This document shows, one piece after another, positions 1 through 11,342 of a stretch of 64,000 bases of DNA. The stretch is taken from contig NC_084704.1 in NCBI RefSeq assembly GCF_033807575.1, forward strand, positions 35,007,968 to 35,071,967. Direction: 5' to 3'. The position numbers were made by a program, and so were the translations under genes. Within the stretch, counting starts at the first letter, position 1; every line of letters starts with the position of its first letter. The stretch is from Cydia pomonella. Lineage: Eukaryota > Arthropoda > Insecta > Lepidoptera > Tortricidae. The notes beneath the pieces are model-generated. The model saw only the letters and a program-made list of their open reading frames with translations. It made no database searches and was not told the DNA's origin.

Positions 1-96
1 AGAGCAATAAAATGAGTAACATTACATTCGAGTTTTTATCCCTACTAAGGTTTTAAATACGGGAAAAGTCAATCTGTTACTACTTCACAGCGGATT

Positions 97-420
97 AAGA
101 TAAGATAAAGATAGTTTATTATTCAAGTAGGCATATTACAATGCGCTTATGAGCGTCAAATAAAGCTACACCGGCTCTAACCATACACCTCCGAGAAGAT
201 TTAAATCCCCCCTCAACTGGAGAAGGGTATCCTACAGTGGCGGATCGTTCAAAGAACTCGATTCCCACCGGCTTGACTTATATCAGCCCGTTGAGTACTT
301 TCACGATCAGTTCATGGAGAAAAGGAAAGCAAAATTAGCGCCGGGTTCCCTACGAATATTTGTGACGCGCCGCCACTGGTATCCTAATATGGACCGGCAA
401 GAAACTCGGCGGGACACATC
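97..420 (-). mobile_element. LINE 3'-end fragment
   Basis: On the minus strand this ends in an AAGATA-type tandem tail next to ATAATAAACTATC. It contains CCGGCAAGAAACTCGGCGGG, which I remember as a common lepidopteran LINE 3' untranslated motif. No coding part remains. A short relative lies at 18785-18835. Clade not assigned. Confidence 0.55.
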
Positions 421-899
421 TTTTCAAAACATTACATCTTATAATTAACATGCATTAAATAAGAAGAAAAAATACAATTTAGATTACTATAGAAATCATG
501 CAATTACATACAGTAGCTACTTTTCTTTATAGAAATGTGATAAAAAAATGTATATATCATATCAAATCATACAGAAATCATAGAATCATTACCTAACTTT
601 TCAGACTTTAATAAGGTTTTAAATGAATGAAATGAGCACGAAATTGCTAAATGTATCAAAACTATTGCAATATTCAAACTTACAGAACATTTACCCTTTA
701 CAAGATTTGCGACGTTTCTTCTCAAACTCTCAAATTGAATATAAAAATGAAAACAGCCGAAGGCCGATTGTGTTTTTGCAATTTGATATGGTTTTCATCT
801 TGTTTTGCTTAGTGTGAGCTTCTAACGCTAATTAATGTACTGGAAATATTTATAAGAATAATCAAAATATATTCATGAAATACACTGCCCTATTCCTAA
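421..899. other. AT-rich stretch, nothing recognised
   Basis: Low-complexity AT-rich DNA. A 64-codon plus-strand ORF (623-817) has no recognisable similarity and no gene-like context, so it is not called. Confidence 0.4.
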
Positions 900-1130
900 A
901 CTCAGTATCTTTAGGCGTTCAAATAAAAGTAAACAAAACCTACCCTTAAATGGCTCTTTAAGCCAGTTGAGGGTAGATGTAGATATTACATGATCAAATA
1001 ATGTAGGTTAAAGTCAGATGACAGATCCAGGTGGTTTTGTATTTGGTTGATTAACCATTAAAAGTTATAACTACCCGAAAATTTACAAATTGTTTGTTTA
1101 CTTTTATTTAAATACCTAAAGATACAGAGT
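900..1130. mobile_element. MITE with about 38-bp inverted ends
   Basis: The left end ACTCAGTATCTTTAGG and following bases to 938 match the reverse complement of 1093-1130 with few mismatches, including the shared block AATAAAAGTAAACAAA. The 231-bp unit has no coding capacity. Flanking TA is compatible with a Tc1/mariner-type 2-bp duplication but is too short to prove it. Confidence 0.6.
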
Positions 1131-1773
1131 ATAATGTTAAACTATTTAATTTTGTTGGTTGTTTAATAATATTAAATAGCTTTGAACAGAAGCTAATGGA
1201 TTGAGTTGGAGGAGGCTTTGACTCGAAGAGGGTTTCACTACTAAGCAAAGGAAATAAATTTAAACATACAAATGTTAACCTAATTTAGTGTGAATAAATG
1301 GTTTTTTTTGAACGATTGAAATAAATTCAATCAATAGTAATTTCCTCAGGCATTCGCACTTACGTCAAATATTTCAGAAAAGGTCATTTCTGTGGACAAA
1401 ACAATGAAAGCTAACGTCCCGAGTACATTCATATCACGTTTGAGTCCTTAGTACCCCCTAAAACGTCCCAGTAACACACGTGTGATACTAACTTTAACTT
1501 TACCACTCAAATATATTGTACATAAACTTTATTTTTTGTGTTGATAAATAAATATCTTTTTTTTTATTTGCTTGCTGCGAATTTTAGATGCTTGTAGCTA
1601 CTCAGTATCACTTTCTTGTACGATGGTCGCTCAATAAGGTACTGAAAAACTTATCCCATCTGTAAGGATGCAACGTATTTTTTTTCTCTTAGCTCAACTT
1701 CTACAGATAAAAGTTCGCCATACAATAAAATATGTATGACCCACTTATCGGTATGCTTGATGACACGACTTAA

Positions 1774-1880
1774 CTAACTAACTAACTGCTTTGGCTCAGC
1801 GATCCAAAAAGAATCTTGGCCTCCGAAACGAGAGAACGCCACCTGTCCCGATCCAGCGCGGTTTCCTGCCATGAATTAAG
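1774..1880 (-). mobile_element. 107-bp truncated LINE insertion with 12-bp TSD
   Basis: GACACGACTTAA occurs at 1762-1773 and again at 1881-1892, exactly bracketing the insert. On the minus strand the insert encodes the residues ALDRDRWRSLVSEAKILFG, a typical LINE ORF2 C-terminus, then a stop and a (TTAG)n tail at 1774-1787. The copy is strongly 5'-truncated. The long TSD, tail and truncation together show target-primed reverse transcription. Confidence 0.85.
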
Positions 1881-1892
1881 GACACGACTTAA

Positions 1893-3837
1893 GGACTTTA
1901 CAAAATAAAACATAAACCCTATCAAATTATGATAACAGAATTGGCCTCCCGTTCGCTTGAATGTTGTTTTTTCCAAGTCGCCTAAATGGAGATTCGGGCG
2001 CTTCTAAATATAGAGCGTCGACCTTTCGACCTGCTGTGACTTTCACTAGATGCCTTTCGGGTCCGTTTCAAAGTAACCCCTTATCTGTCTAATGCAATTG
2101 AGTAATGGTTTATCATGGCTATTATTCCTGTGAATTCCAAGTAGAACTTGCCTGAGGAGTCCAGTAAAGTGAGATCTCTAATTTCTTAGGAATTCAGAGT
2201 ATACAGCTATATTGGTTTTCCTGAGTCGGTTGGTTGCCTGCGTTTAGAAAGTGGTTGGAATATCGGGTCAGAACTTATTGTAGAAGGTGAACGGTGAAAA
2301 AGTGGATTGTTTTACCCCGAAGGTCGGATATGTCTTAACGTATTGACTTTATGTGGGTACTGACTTTAAAGTTGATTGTGCAGTATATTTTAGAATAGAA
2401 TTTCTAAAGATTTGATGTTAGAGAACAACTAGAAAATTTACTTGTAGTTCGATAAAAAATTGCAAAGATAAAATAAAAAGTTAGTCTGTGTAAATGCACT
2501 TGCAAGACTAGTATATCACGAAAATACATGGTTTGATTTGATTATTGACTGTAGTTTTAAAATGATAATTACACCAAGCAAATGTATCACAAAAAAAAAA
2601 TTGAAAGACGCACAATTCGAAGTAGCTAAAAACGCTAGTGGATGTACAAATTCTTTATTTTAAATTTATATTTTACCCTTAACCCTTTTTTCAACTCTAA
2701 AAACCGTTTAATCATTAAAACTAAAAAAAATAAGAGCCCTTAATCTCGCGTCAATCACTCAAATTTAATTTCCGAATTTGAGGCGAAATTTAATATCAGT
2801 TTCCAAACTTTGATTAGGGAATCCGTGATGGGTGTAATTTGGAGATGGGTTAGTTTTTATCGGATGAGTAATGGGTGCCATCGCTGTTGCGTGTGGCGGC
2901 GGCGCCGAGCGACACCTGCCAAGTGGTTTATAAGCAACGAGTGAGGAGCGGACACTGATTTTTTTTATTGAAACTGATTTTAGAGTGCCTTTTAATTCTG
3001 TAGCAAAAACAACTTGATGAAAGTTAGTTTACCTTTCGTATACATTTCGACGAGACGTATTTTGTTTGTTTAGTTCAGAATTAAACCTTGAACACATTTA
3101 ACTTTCTACACCACATAGCAATTTTTGAATTGTTGGCGTGTGATAGAAATGCCTAAAAATAAAACAAATAGGTAAAAATAAAAATATTGTTTATTGCCTA
3201 GAAACGATATGTCTAGCTCAAAAAAGTGCAATATACAGTAATTCCCTCCACATACAACCTTGGACTAAAACTATATATCAACAAAAACATTAAAACAAAT
3301 CCCATAATAAACTAGCTTTAGCGCCCCCTCGCCAGTATTTATCGTCAGCAATTAACCAGTTAGCTGTTATCAGCTGCTATCCATTCTTGTTCATCCAAAA
3401 AGTTCTATTTCCTTACAAATTTATATTGAGATACGACCTTTTAGTTTACGATGGCGCTATCGGTTGTCGGGTGTGCGGCGACCGGGGATATCTTACCTAT
3501 GCGTGCTTACGGCATTCTTGGGTTAAATTTGACGCCATTGCTCGTGTCAGAAATCAGGAAAAATATTTTACAAATTAAAATGTTCAATGTTTTGATCCTA
3601 CCGGCTGCGCCAATGAATAATAAAATATTGTTGTATTCATGTCATCTACGGTCTGTTTTAAATTTAAAATTATATTTTATTTGAATACAAAGTGACTTTT
3701 TATTCCTTTTGAGTGTAGTTTAATTGATTATGGTAGTCTCGTGTATAAATGATCGAGCAGTGGTCCTTTAAAACACGCTTCAATACCTTATGTTTAAAAT
3801 TACTTGCTTTGAGAAAGTAGGTATATTATAGAAATAT
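1893..3837. other. No recognised feature
   Basis: Mostly AT-rich single-copy-looking sequence with one GC-richer patch near 2880-2950. Short ORFs at 3387-3578 and 3451-3684 overlap in different frames and look accidental. I see no exon, RNA gene or transposon terminus. Confidence 0.4.
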
Positions 3838-3970
3838 AATAGAATAGAATAGAATAGTTTATTGCATATCACATTACAAGCATGGATGATATGGAACATA
3901 TAGGTATACATGTGACACCCTGTAAGGGTATATTTATACCTATATGTTATGGATGGATATTTCTATTACC
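3838..3970 (-). mobile_element. LINE-type 3' tail, (AGAAT)n, uninterrupted paralogue
   Basis: An (AGAAT)n tract is followed by TTTATTGCATATCACA and later by CCTGTAAGG. The same two motifs occur split at 40091-40108 and 42722-42760. This copy therefore shows the empty target site of the DNA transposon at 40109. Orientation is inferred from the tail. Confidence 0.6.
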
Positions 3971-4370
3971 TATATTCACACAAAAGCACAACTAAAATTC
4001 TGTTAAACTTAGTCACTAACGGATAAAACTATCAATCAAAAACTTTTAAAGTGTCTCCAGTAATTTTATTGAAAAACAAAAGCGACCAAAAATGAACCTT
4101 ATATTGAGCACGATCACATCATAGCGTCCAGGTAGTTGCTATCGACCCATCTAATCCCAGAAGAGGTTCAATCTTGTCTTCAATCGAATCTCCCTGATTA
4201 CGTCAAGCGATATGCAGGGAGGCGGAGTTAATAACGCTCGAATGTCGATCAGGGCCGATGGAAAAATAGCGTGAGATGCGGAATAGGGGTTAGTGTTACC
4301 GGGTGTTGTGAGTGCGAGTGTATCATCGTGAATAAATTGCCTGTTTAACGGACGGTAACAATAATAAACA
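3971..4370. other. No recognised feature
   Basis: About 400 bp of mixed composition with no transposon end, tail or coding similarity that I can identify. Confidence 0.35.
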
Positions 4371-4561
4371 GTACTCCTAGTGTAAATTTGATCGACATCA
4401 TAACGTGACGAACGCGTTTGCGTTAAGTCTCATTTTGTATAGGATTTTGAGTTTCCAAAACGTCCCGCTTGGCGCGCTCTTTCTAAATCCAATACAAAAT
4501 GAGACTAAACGCAAACGCGTACGTCACGTTTCGAAATCGAATTTATTTATACTAGGGGTAC
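4371..4561. mobile_element. 191-bp palindromic MITE, CCCCTAGTG family, copy 1
   Basis: The ends CTCCTAGTGTAAATTT and its complement ATACTAGGGG bound a foldback. Inside, ACGCGTTTGCGTTAAGTCTC is mirrored by GAGACTAAACGCAAACGCGT. By hand it differs from the copy at 8313-8503 at only two positions, both T here against C there, so both are recent. A flanking TA at each end suggests a TA duplication. ORFs crossing it are artefacts of the palindrome. Confidence 0.8.
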
Positions 4562-4993
4562 AGGTCGTTATTTATGTGAACTATTTTTAATTTTTGTGTC
4601 TTCGTAATTATAAACTCAGTCATTTTGCACAGAACGAGACAATCAGAACGTAATCTGATTTCTGTGTTATTGAATGTATATTCGCTTCAATTGTTGTTTA
4701 CTCTGAGAGTACGTCTGAATGTCTGTCGAGATAGACCAGTTTGATAGCACTGGCTCCCCTCGAATGCGGCTGATGTGGTCAAGTGCTTACCTTTTCCCAA
4801 TAAAAAGAAAGTTATTTTATTAAGATACTGATTTCAGGTTCACGCACAGTAAAATTTATGACTACTGCGGCTGAAAAATTGAGAAGGTAATGCGTCAATA
4901 GTTTTGGATTAGGAAGACTAAACACATTTATAAATACATTTGTTAAAAAAAAGTTTAAGTGAACTACTATTTTTGTCATATGTTTTTGACAGT

Positions 4994-5112
4994 CTTTTTT
5001 TATACTAAGTCCCGCCTGGTGGTATGCAGTCTCCGTAGCCTATGGACGCCTGCAACTCTAGAGAAGTTACATGCGCGTTGCCGACCCTGACACTCCGCAC
5101 CCTCGTTGAGTA
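4994..5112 (-). mobile_element. SINE/retroposon C, 3' part
   Basis: The minus strand carries GAGTTGCAGGCG-type and CGGAGACTGC-type sequence and ends in a poly-A-like tail (T run at 4995-5001). It shares this 3' body with copies at 27388, 38757, 42835, 52725, 57765 and 60333. It abuts the retroposon end at 5113-5240. Confidence 0.65.
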
Positions 5113-5240
5113 CTCTCTAATAATACAATACAAAACCTCTTTATTGCACAACTTCAAAACAACATTTACAGAGAAACACATAGCAACAGGCGGTCTTATT
5201 GCTAAAGAGCGATCTTTTCCTGACAACTTTTAGGTAACGA
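5113..5240 (-). mobile_element. Retroposon 3' end (GATCGCTxTTTAGC type)
   Basis: The minus strand includes GATCGCTCTTTAGCAATAAG and GTGCAATAAAGAGG, followed by a TATTGTATTATTA tail. The same landmarks occur in the plus-strand copy at 7316-7532. This is a very common lepidopteran retroposon terminus in my memory. ORFs on both strands here are shadows. Confidence 0.6.
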
Positions 5241-5664
5241 AGAAATCATAATAGTAAATAATAATAATAATTTTAAAATCTGGCTAATAAAAAGGAAGAT
5301 AAATTTCATACAAGTTGTATGTCAGTATATTAATAACGATCTCTGGTCGTGTCAGTCGTGTGCCAACGAGCAATATAATATCCATTAACTTCTAACTTTA
5401 CTACTAAACATTAAAACGCTACAATTCACTACAAATTACTATCATCGCAACATATTTATAGTCACATCGCATCACAACTTCGTTTAATTAATTATTTTAT
5501 TACCTGGCAAAAAAATGCACTGTTCACTTAATCAACGCAAGTGCTCGCGTCTCTAGAGATCGGTAATTAATTAACTAGTCTGCCATCGATTGGGACAATA
5601 CTTTATTACTTTTATTACCTTTTGAATGCGGTTTTTGCTGAAAGGACGTGGATGTCTTTTGCAT
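5241..5664. other. No recognised feature
   Basis: AT-rich sequence with no recognisable repeat end or coding similarity. Confidence 0.35.
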
Positions 5665-6306
5665 CTTTTTAGGGTTCCGTAGTCAACTAGGAACCCTTAT
5701 AGTTTCGCCATGTCCGTCTGTCTGTTTGTCTGTCTGTCTGTCCGAGGCTTTGCTCCGTGGTCGTTAGTGCTAGAAAGCTGAAATTTGGCATGGATATATA
5801 TATCAATAAAGCCGACAAAGCCGTAGAATGAAATCTAAAAAAGTTTTTTTTTACGGTACCTCCCTTACACGTAATGCGGGAGTGATTTTTTTTTCACTTC
5901 TACCCTACAGTGTGGGATACCGTTTGAAGGGTCTTTCAAAACTAATAGGGGTTTTCAACAAACATTTTTTGATAAAGTGAATATATTGGGAGATAATCGC
6001 TCCGAAAGAAAAAAAAAATGTGTCCCCCCTTCTAACTTTTGAACCATAGGTCAATAAAATATGAAAAAAATCCTGGAAGTAGAGCTTACGAAAGACATTA
6101 AATGAAAACTATAGCGGACATGATCAGTTTAGCTGTTTTTGAGTTATCGTAAAAAGTTTCCCTTCGTACTAAAAAGACGTACTATCCACAGTTCATCACT
6201 TGGTTGATAATCTACTATACTTTAAGCTCCAGTTTAGCTTATTGTGATGGAAGAGTAACTACGGAACCCTACTATGAGCATGGTCTGATATGCTCTTGGC
6301 CGATTT
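5665..6306 (+). mobile_element. GTCT-bearing non-autonomous element, copy A
   Basis: It starts with TTTTTAGGGTTCCGTAG, has a short (GTCT)n block near 5715-5741, and ends with CTACGGAACCCTA followed by GCTCTTGGCCGA. The two termini contain the same AGGGTTCCGTAG motif in inverted orientation. It also carries a run of six C at 6023-6028, a position that is longer in other copies. It has no coding capacity. The family is abundant in Lepidoptera as I remember it; its class is uncertain (Helitron-like or MITE-like). Confidence 0.7.
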
Positions 6307-6834
6307 ATTTAAAATAAATAATTAAAAATTAAAAATTATTTATTTCCATTTTACGCTGTAGCCACAGGATATTCCTTGTACAGTAAAGGTTTAAAATCTT
6401 AATGTTAAATCCTAAGATTAACGATGGTCTCCACACTAGGCAAAGCCTGTATCGTGGTTACCAGTTTAAAGATATTTAAATATAACAATTTTAATACCAA
6501 ACATTTTTTTTTTAGTCATTTAAGTCTAAAGGCACAGCGCGTCTTGGAATGATACTCAAAAAACTGTTTTTATAGTGTTAACTTTAAATGAGAGAGTAAA
6601 TTAACCTGAAACTTTCCAAAACATGTTATTTACACGTGACACCGTCCATTTGGACGGCGATTTATTTGAAAACTTCCTTTAGATTAATGGACGTCCTTTA
6701 AAATATATCAAAGTCTTGAAACTGAGTTCAGTTCAGTGGCCGGCGCTCGATGGCGGGCAATGAATTGGACAAACATTGCTCACGATCGTGCGAGCACCTC
6801 TGTGTTCACTATTTTCACTTTATGTTGAGCAGCT
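6307..6834. other. No recognised feature
   Basis: Starts with a self-complementary AATTAAAAATT stretch, otherwise anonymous AT-rich sequence. Confidence 0.35.
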
Positions 6835-6990
6835 TGAACCTTTACTTCTAGTAGGTGGGAAAATATTTTTCACCACACCAAGGTCTCTCGTTATTTGTCA
6901 AAAACGGATGAGAACGTTGCATTTTATCTAAGAGAGTAGCAAAGTAATTTTGGAATATTTTGCTTGCGAGGGTATCATTAGTATGAAGGT
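6835..6990 (+). repeat. Interspersed repeat X, fragment
   Basis: ATATTTTTCACCACACCAA and the following spacing (AACGTTGCATTTTATC, GCAAAGTAAT) match the larger copy that begins near 10405. A third, more decayed member is at 34085-34340. No coding content. Confidence 0.5.
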
Positions 6991-7315
6991 TACACAACTG
7001 CTTGCTCGTAAAAGAAATAGTTAAGTATACTGTTTGTGTAAACTAGCATTGGGCAAGATCAGCGATTATAGGCACCTAGTGAAAGCGGTTCGGACACCCA
7101 ATAATTATCCCGGTAATGTACGTTACAATACTTCACTCAAAGAACATTATTTATCTCTCCCTTAGTGTTTATATAGTACATAGTTATTTTTACTCTGTGG
7201 CTGACATGCTGCTGTCATATTTAGCTATGTTTCGGTTAATTTTATATATATTTATATGTATGTTTATGTATGTCTATTTGTATTCCTTATATGTGTATGT
7301 TTATTCACTGTAATT

Positions 7316-7532
7316 GTGTGTGTGAATCTAGGCTTCATAACGGTTTAGCAACACCTACTTTTTCGATTAACTTCTCTATTTCCGCTACCCAAAGGTTGTC
7401 TGGAAGAGATCGCTTTTTAGCGATAAGACCGCCTGTTGTCTGCCTCTAAATTTATCAATGGATTATTTTTCCTGTATATTTTTACTGAGGTGTGCCAATA
7501 AAGAGTATTCTATCTATCTATCTACTTGTCCA
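7316..7532 (+). mobile_element. Retroposon 3' end with (TATC)n tail
   Basis: GAAGAGATCGCTTTTTAGCG and CCGCCTGTTGTCTG are followed by GTGCCAATAAAGAGTATTC and then (TATC)n at about 7508-7523. It is the same family as 5113-5240 but in the opposite orientation. The AT-rich ORF just upstream (7116-7313) is not supported as a gene. Confidence 0.65.
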
Positions 7533-7757
7533 GTTAACATTTGATTTTGACACATTTTGCAGCGTAAATGGCTTAATATATAAGGTTTGATTCGTAACTG
7601 TTGAGTTGAGTGTTAGTGTGTCCGCTGGTTGACGCGGTTGCACGGGTTTACGAAAAATAGTATGAGCAACGCTAACCGGCGCGGACTCGTTTGGTGGATT
7701 TTACCTTTCATGGCATATGCGTGCGTGTGCACCCACCCTAGTTAGCGAACACCCTTA

Positions 7758-8024
7758 CGGCCCGATTCGAAGAATGATTAAGACACGTTTATGATCTTGG
7801 AAAGATCTTTAAAAGATCGATATCTAAAGGACATGTTAAAATTGACGTTTATTTCGATTCCGCTGTGATCCCAGTAAGATCTATCTACGATATTTCTAAC
7901 GTCAAAGTGACAGTGGTTGCCGGAATGAAGCTGCTTCTATCAATTATATACAAGTGATATCTAAATGAAAAATTATCTAAACCAGAACTTATCGTTATCC
8001 TATCTCATTCTGCGAATCAGGCCG
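7758..8024. mobile_element. 267-bp PIF/Harbinger-like MITE, CGGCCCGATTCG family, copy 1
   Basis: The left end CGGCCCGATTCGAAGAATGA mirrors the right end CATTCTGCGAATCAGGCCG. TTA at 7755-7757 and TTA at 8025-8027 form a 3-bp target duplication of the TWA type used by PIF/Harbinger transposases. Copies are at 39104-39364 (TAA duplication) and, shorter, at 25085-25249. No ORF. Confidence 0.75.
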
Positions 8025-8312
8025 TTAGTCAAACTATTAACATTTGACTTTTGAAGAGCGATGTCGATTGAAAAAGAAAAACTTTTTTGTTTGAGACAAG
8101 TGATAATCATCGTCTGTCAAGTTTACTTATGTTTGCAGTGAAAAAAGTTTCATCAGCCAGGTAACCTTCACAAACGCCCTGTCCTGACCCCGACTCAGAT
8201 AATCGCGAGCACTGTGTTTACGTTTGGAAAACAAAACATATGGAATGGAATTGTACTAAAACGACAGGTTATGGGTTTCAAATAGAATATTTACTCAGTT
8301 CTATGAGATACT

Positions 8313-8503
8313 GTACCCCTAGTGTAAATTTGATCGACATCATAACGTGACGAACGCGTTTGCGTTAAGTCTCATTTTGTATAGGATTTTGAGTTTCCAA
8401 AACGTCCCGCTTGGCGCGCTCTTTCTAAATCCAATACAAAATGAGACTAAACGCAAACGCGTACGTCACGTTTCGAAATCGAATTTATTTACACTAGGGG
8501 TAC
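8313..8503. mobile_element. 191-bp palindromic MITE, CCCCTAGTG family, copy 2
   Basis: Perfect-looking termini GTACCCCTAGTGTAAATTT and its complement. The internal arms are as in copy 1 (4371-4561), with two differences across the length. The flanks differ, so this is an independent insertion and not part of a larger duplication. Confidence 0.85.
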
Positions 8504-8639
8504 TGATTACTTTTAAGTCGTGAGTCAGTTGTTTTTGGAGTGAAAACGAAAGTCAAAACGACACAGTCCTCTGGACTCTACTGTCAATTTTGAAGTTCGT
8601 TTTTATTAAAGTGTTAATCAGTAGTATCTGTTTTTTTCT

Positions 8640-9036
8640 TCATAGCGTTTGTCCCGGCTTATTGCCATGGCTCATGGGAGCCTAGGGTCCGCTTGGCAAT
8701 TAAACCCAAGGATTGGAGTAGGTAATAGTTTTCTCGAAACGACAGCCTTCCAACCCAGAGGGGAAACTAGGCCTTATTGGGATTAGTCCGGTTTCTTCAC
8801 AATAAATAAATAAATAAAATAAATAAATATTACAGGACATTATTACACAAATTGACTAAGTCCCACAGTAAGCTCAATAAGGCTTGTGTTGAGGGTACTT
8901 AGACAACGATATATATAATATATAAATATTTATAAATACTTAAATAGATAGAACAATATAATGTTTTCATTGACCGAAAAGCGACTGGTAAATATCAAAT
9001 GATATACTGTACATAAGTTCCGAAAAACTCATTGGT
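8640..9036 (-). mobile_element. SINE B split by a nested SINE A
   Basis: 8645-8800 and 8960-9036 are the two halves of one minus-strand SINE B: GGCTCATGGGAGCC on one side, and GACTGGTAAATATCAAATGA and GAAAAACTCATTGG on the other. Between them lies a minus-strand SINE A tail (8805-8945). ACAATA flanks the inner element on both sides, and undisrupted SINE B copies run straight through this point. Confidence 0.75.
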
Positions 9037-9130
9037 TGGTATACTTTGCGTATATTAAGCACTACGAATTTTATCTAAAGACTCGTCGTTAAAGTTGAAA
9101 ATACTGAATCTGCTCTAGAAAGGTGGTCCT

Positions 9131-9133
<3 letters not shown>

Positions 9134-9190
<57 letters not shown>
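9134..9190. repeat. (TC)n microsatellite
   Basis: About 57 bp of uninterrupted CT dinucleotides. The ORF crossing it, which encodes a run of Arg-Glu, is a low-complexity artefact. Confidence 0.95.
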
Positions 9191-9192
<2 letters not shown>

Positions 9193-9414
9193 GTTAGGTA
9201 GAAACTCACCAGAGTTGCTGCCAAAGACCCGGACACTAAACCTACAAGCAAAAAATGTTCAGCTACAACAAAATACCAACAGTACAAAACTGAGGCGGAT
9301 GAGGACTCCAACAGTAAGTCTTTGCGAACACTACGATAATTGCTACACCGTGTACTTATGTTAATTTCTGCGTACAACTTAACAAGCCAGCTCCATCTTT
9401 CAGCCGAGCAGTAA

Positions 9415-9519
9415 TAAAAGTGCAGTGGTGGAAGTGGTGCGATCGCTGGCGGCCATTATTTTTACGGTCGGCGACCACTCAGCGAGATCGCACCGAGCGT
9501 ACACTGCTCAGCACTTTTG
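9415..9519. mobile_element. Small foldback element (MITE-like)
   Basis: TAAAAGTGC at the left and GCACTTTTG at the right open an inverted repeat. It continues with GGTGCGATCGCTGGCGG against the complement of ACTCAGCGAGATCGCACC. The unit is 105 bp with no coding content. Target duplication not resolved. Confidence 0.55.
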
Positions 9520-9870
9520 TATGGGATAATGATATGGTTTTAAATATTTTTACTTTTCGTCACGTTGTAAATACGTATTTCCATTATTGAAATATGTATG
9601 TACTTAATAAAGAATAAAAAGAAAGATGACGCCAAAGGTATGGCGCAATCGCTTGAAAGATGTCGCCATAACTTTAGCCTATACTCGGTAAGATGGCGCC
9701 GCTTTTTGATATTTAACAAATTTAACACATATCAGTGAAAGAATAAGGATCAAAGTCAAATTCGCGTTCTAAAAGTGTTAATCATGTGTCGAAATATGGC
9801 AGTAAATTTACTGTGGCTACAATGTTTGCAATCCACTTCTATTTCTAATTCTCTTTGATAATATTAATGA

Positions 9871-9892
9871 GATATATATATATATATATAAT
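9871..9892. repeat. (TA)n microsatellite
   Basis: Eleven or so TA dinucleotides in an AT-rich setting; a simple repeat. Confidence 0.9.
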
Positions 9893-9908
9893 ACAATTTG
9901 AGACCTCA

Positions 9909-10006
9909 GAGGGCCTGGCCAAGATGACAATCATATATTAACAAACGCTAAACGAATAAAATAACGATTGGCGTTTTTTATCAACGATTGACATCTTGGC
10001 CAGGCG
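9909..10006. mobile_element. 98-bp palindromic MITE, CCTGGCCAAGATG type
   Basis: GGGCCTGGCCAAGATGACAA is mirrored by TTGACATCTTGGCCAGGCGC, and the arms continue through AAACGC / GCGTTT toward the centre. TCAGA before and TTAGA after may be a diverged 5-bp duplication. Confidence 0.65.
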
Positions 10007-10404
10007 CTTAGAAGAAGTTGCAATATTATTTTTATTTACTCGTAGGCAGTGTGCCCCACAGCTCGATCCGTAGTAATTCCATATTACGGGCTTCTCTTTC
10101 TAATGATTGCCGCTCGCCGTCTCAGGTATGCCGCCATCTTTTATTTATTTTTTATTTTCCTCCGGTGCAGCGGCGAAGAATGAGTCATTATGTTTTTTTT
10201 CATAGTTTCAGTACTGATTTGAATTTTATTGTTATCTGTACAAAAGACATGGACTTTGCAGTCTTTCTCAAAATGTAAGAGCTTGTTTTCATCAATAATT
10301 TTATTTCTGAACACATACATATAACAATAACTATTACTGAAATTGTAGTAATCAGTCATATGTAATTTCAGTTTTGACGTATAATATGTAATAAATAAAT
10401 AAGT

Positions 10405-10860
10405 GCGAGTATGAAAAGTATTTTTCACTACACCAACTGGTAAATGCCTTCTTGATTGTTCAAAAACTAATGAGAAAGTTGGATTTTATCCACATGTGGG
10501 CAAAGTAATCAGATACAAATTTTGAGTTGTTTCCTTATGTTAGCTAGTAGAATTGACTTTTAAATGATGATTTAGAATGATATTTTTTTATTACATTCAT
10601 TTGGAATCGATTTAATTTGAATATTTTGGTATTCTATAGTTAATAGTTTCCTCGCGTTGGTGGGGTGAAAAATTTTGGTGTTTCACTCGGAGGCAAAGTT
10701 TGTTTAACCATCGTGCCTTGAAACCCTCGCAACGCTCAAGATTCCATTTCTCGAACCACTCGCTACGCTCGTGGTTCAATTTTGGAATCTTTAGCTTGCT
10801 CGGGTTTCAATATTAGCACGAGCGGTTAAACAACAACTTTGCCCCCTTGTAAAGCAAATA
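10405..10860 (+). repeat. Interspersed repeat X, longest copy
   Basis: It opens with AAAGTATTTTTCACTACACC. The right part has clustered palindromes such as CTCGCTACGCTCGTGG, and TTGGTGGGGTGAAAAATTTT echoes the left end in inverted form. Fragments of the same sequence are at 6835-6990 and 34085-34340. ORFs on both strands at 10018-10428 are not conserved and are not called. Confidence 0.55.
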
Positions 10861-10947
10861 ACTATTCACGACCTGCCTTTTAAACAGCAATTATTAAGAA
10901 CAAGAATATAACTGATTTATTGGAGTACTGTGTACATATATATATAT

Positions 10948-11010
10948 ATTTATTTTTTTTATGGTAGAGGAGGCAAACGAGCAGACGGATCACCTGATTT
11001 TGTAGATGGT
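10948..11010 (-). mobile_element. LINE 3'-tail fragment
   Basis: GAGGCAAACGAGCAGACGG with an adjacent T run is the minus-strand 3' terminus shared with the LINE at 52610-53430 and with 11343-11560. Only the terminal 60 bp or so can be recognised. Confidence 0.55.
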
Positions 11011-11112
11011 AAACCCAATAAAATTATTTGGTAATAACATTTACCCGTTTTTACCCTCGCCTCATAAAAAACTTAAAAACCGTAATCTCAATACCATAAT
11101 TTATGAGAACAG

Positions 11113-11303
11113 AGCCCCTAGTGTACATTTATTCGATTTCGAAACGTGACGTACGCGTTTGCGTTAAGTCTCATTTAGTATGGGATTTTGAGTTTCCGAA
11201 ACGTCCCGCTTGGCGCGCTGTTTCTAAATCCCATACAAAATGAGACTTAACGCAAACGCGTACGTCACGCTTCGCTATCGAATAAATTTACACTAGAGGT
11301 ACT
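11113..11303. mobile_element. Palindromic MITE, CCCCTAGTG family, copy 3 (older)
   Basis: Ends CCCCTAGTGTACATTT and ACACTAGAGG enclose the same inner arms as copies 1 and 2, with more substitutions. The internal orientation matches them. It sits between two LINE tail fragments. Confidence 0.8.
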
Positions 11304-11342
11304 GATGTCCATTATGAAAAGAAGACCTTTATATTTCTGGAT

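Noticed and set aside
4405..4590. ORF sharing peptides with an ORF at 62849-63049
   Set aside because: Both cross the same palindromic MITE; similarity on opposite strands follows from the palindrome, not from a gene.
9075..9377. 100-codon minus-strand ORF with an Arg-Glu run
   Set aside because: Translation of the (TC)n microsatellite; flanks have no coding character.
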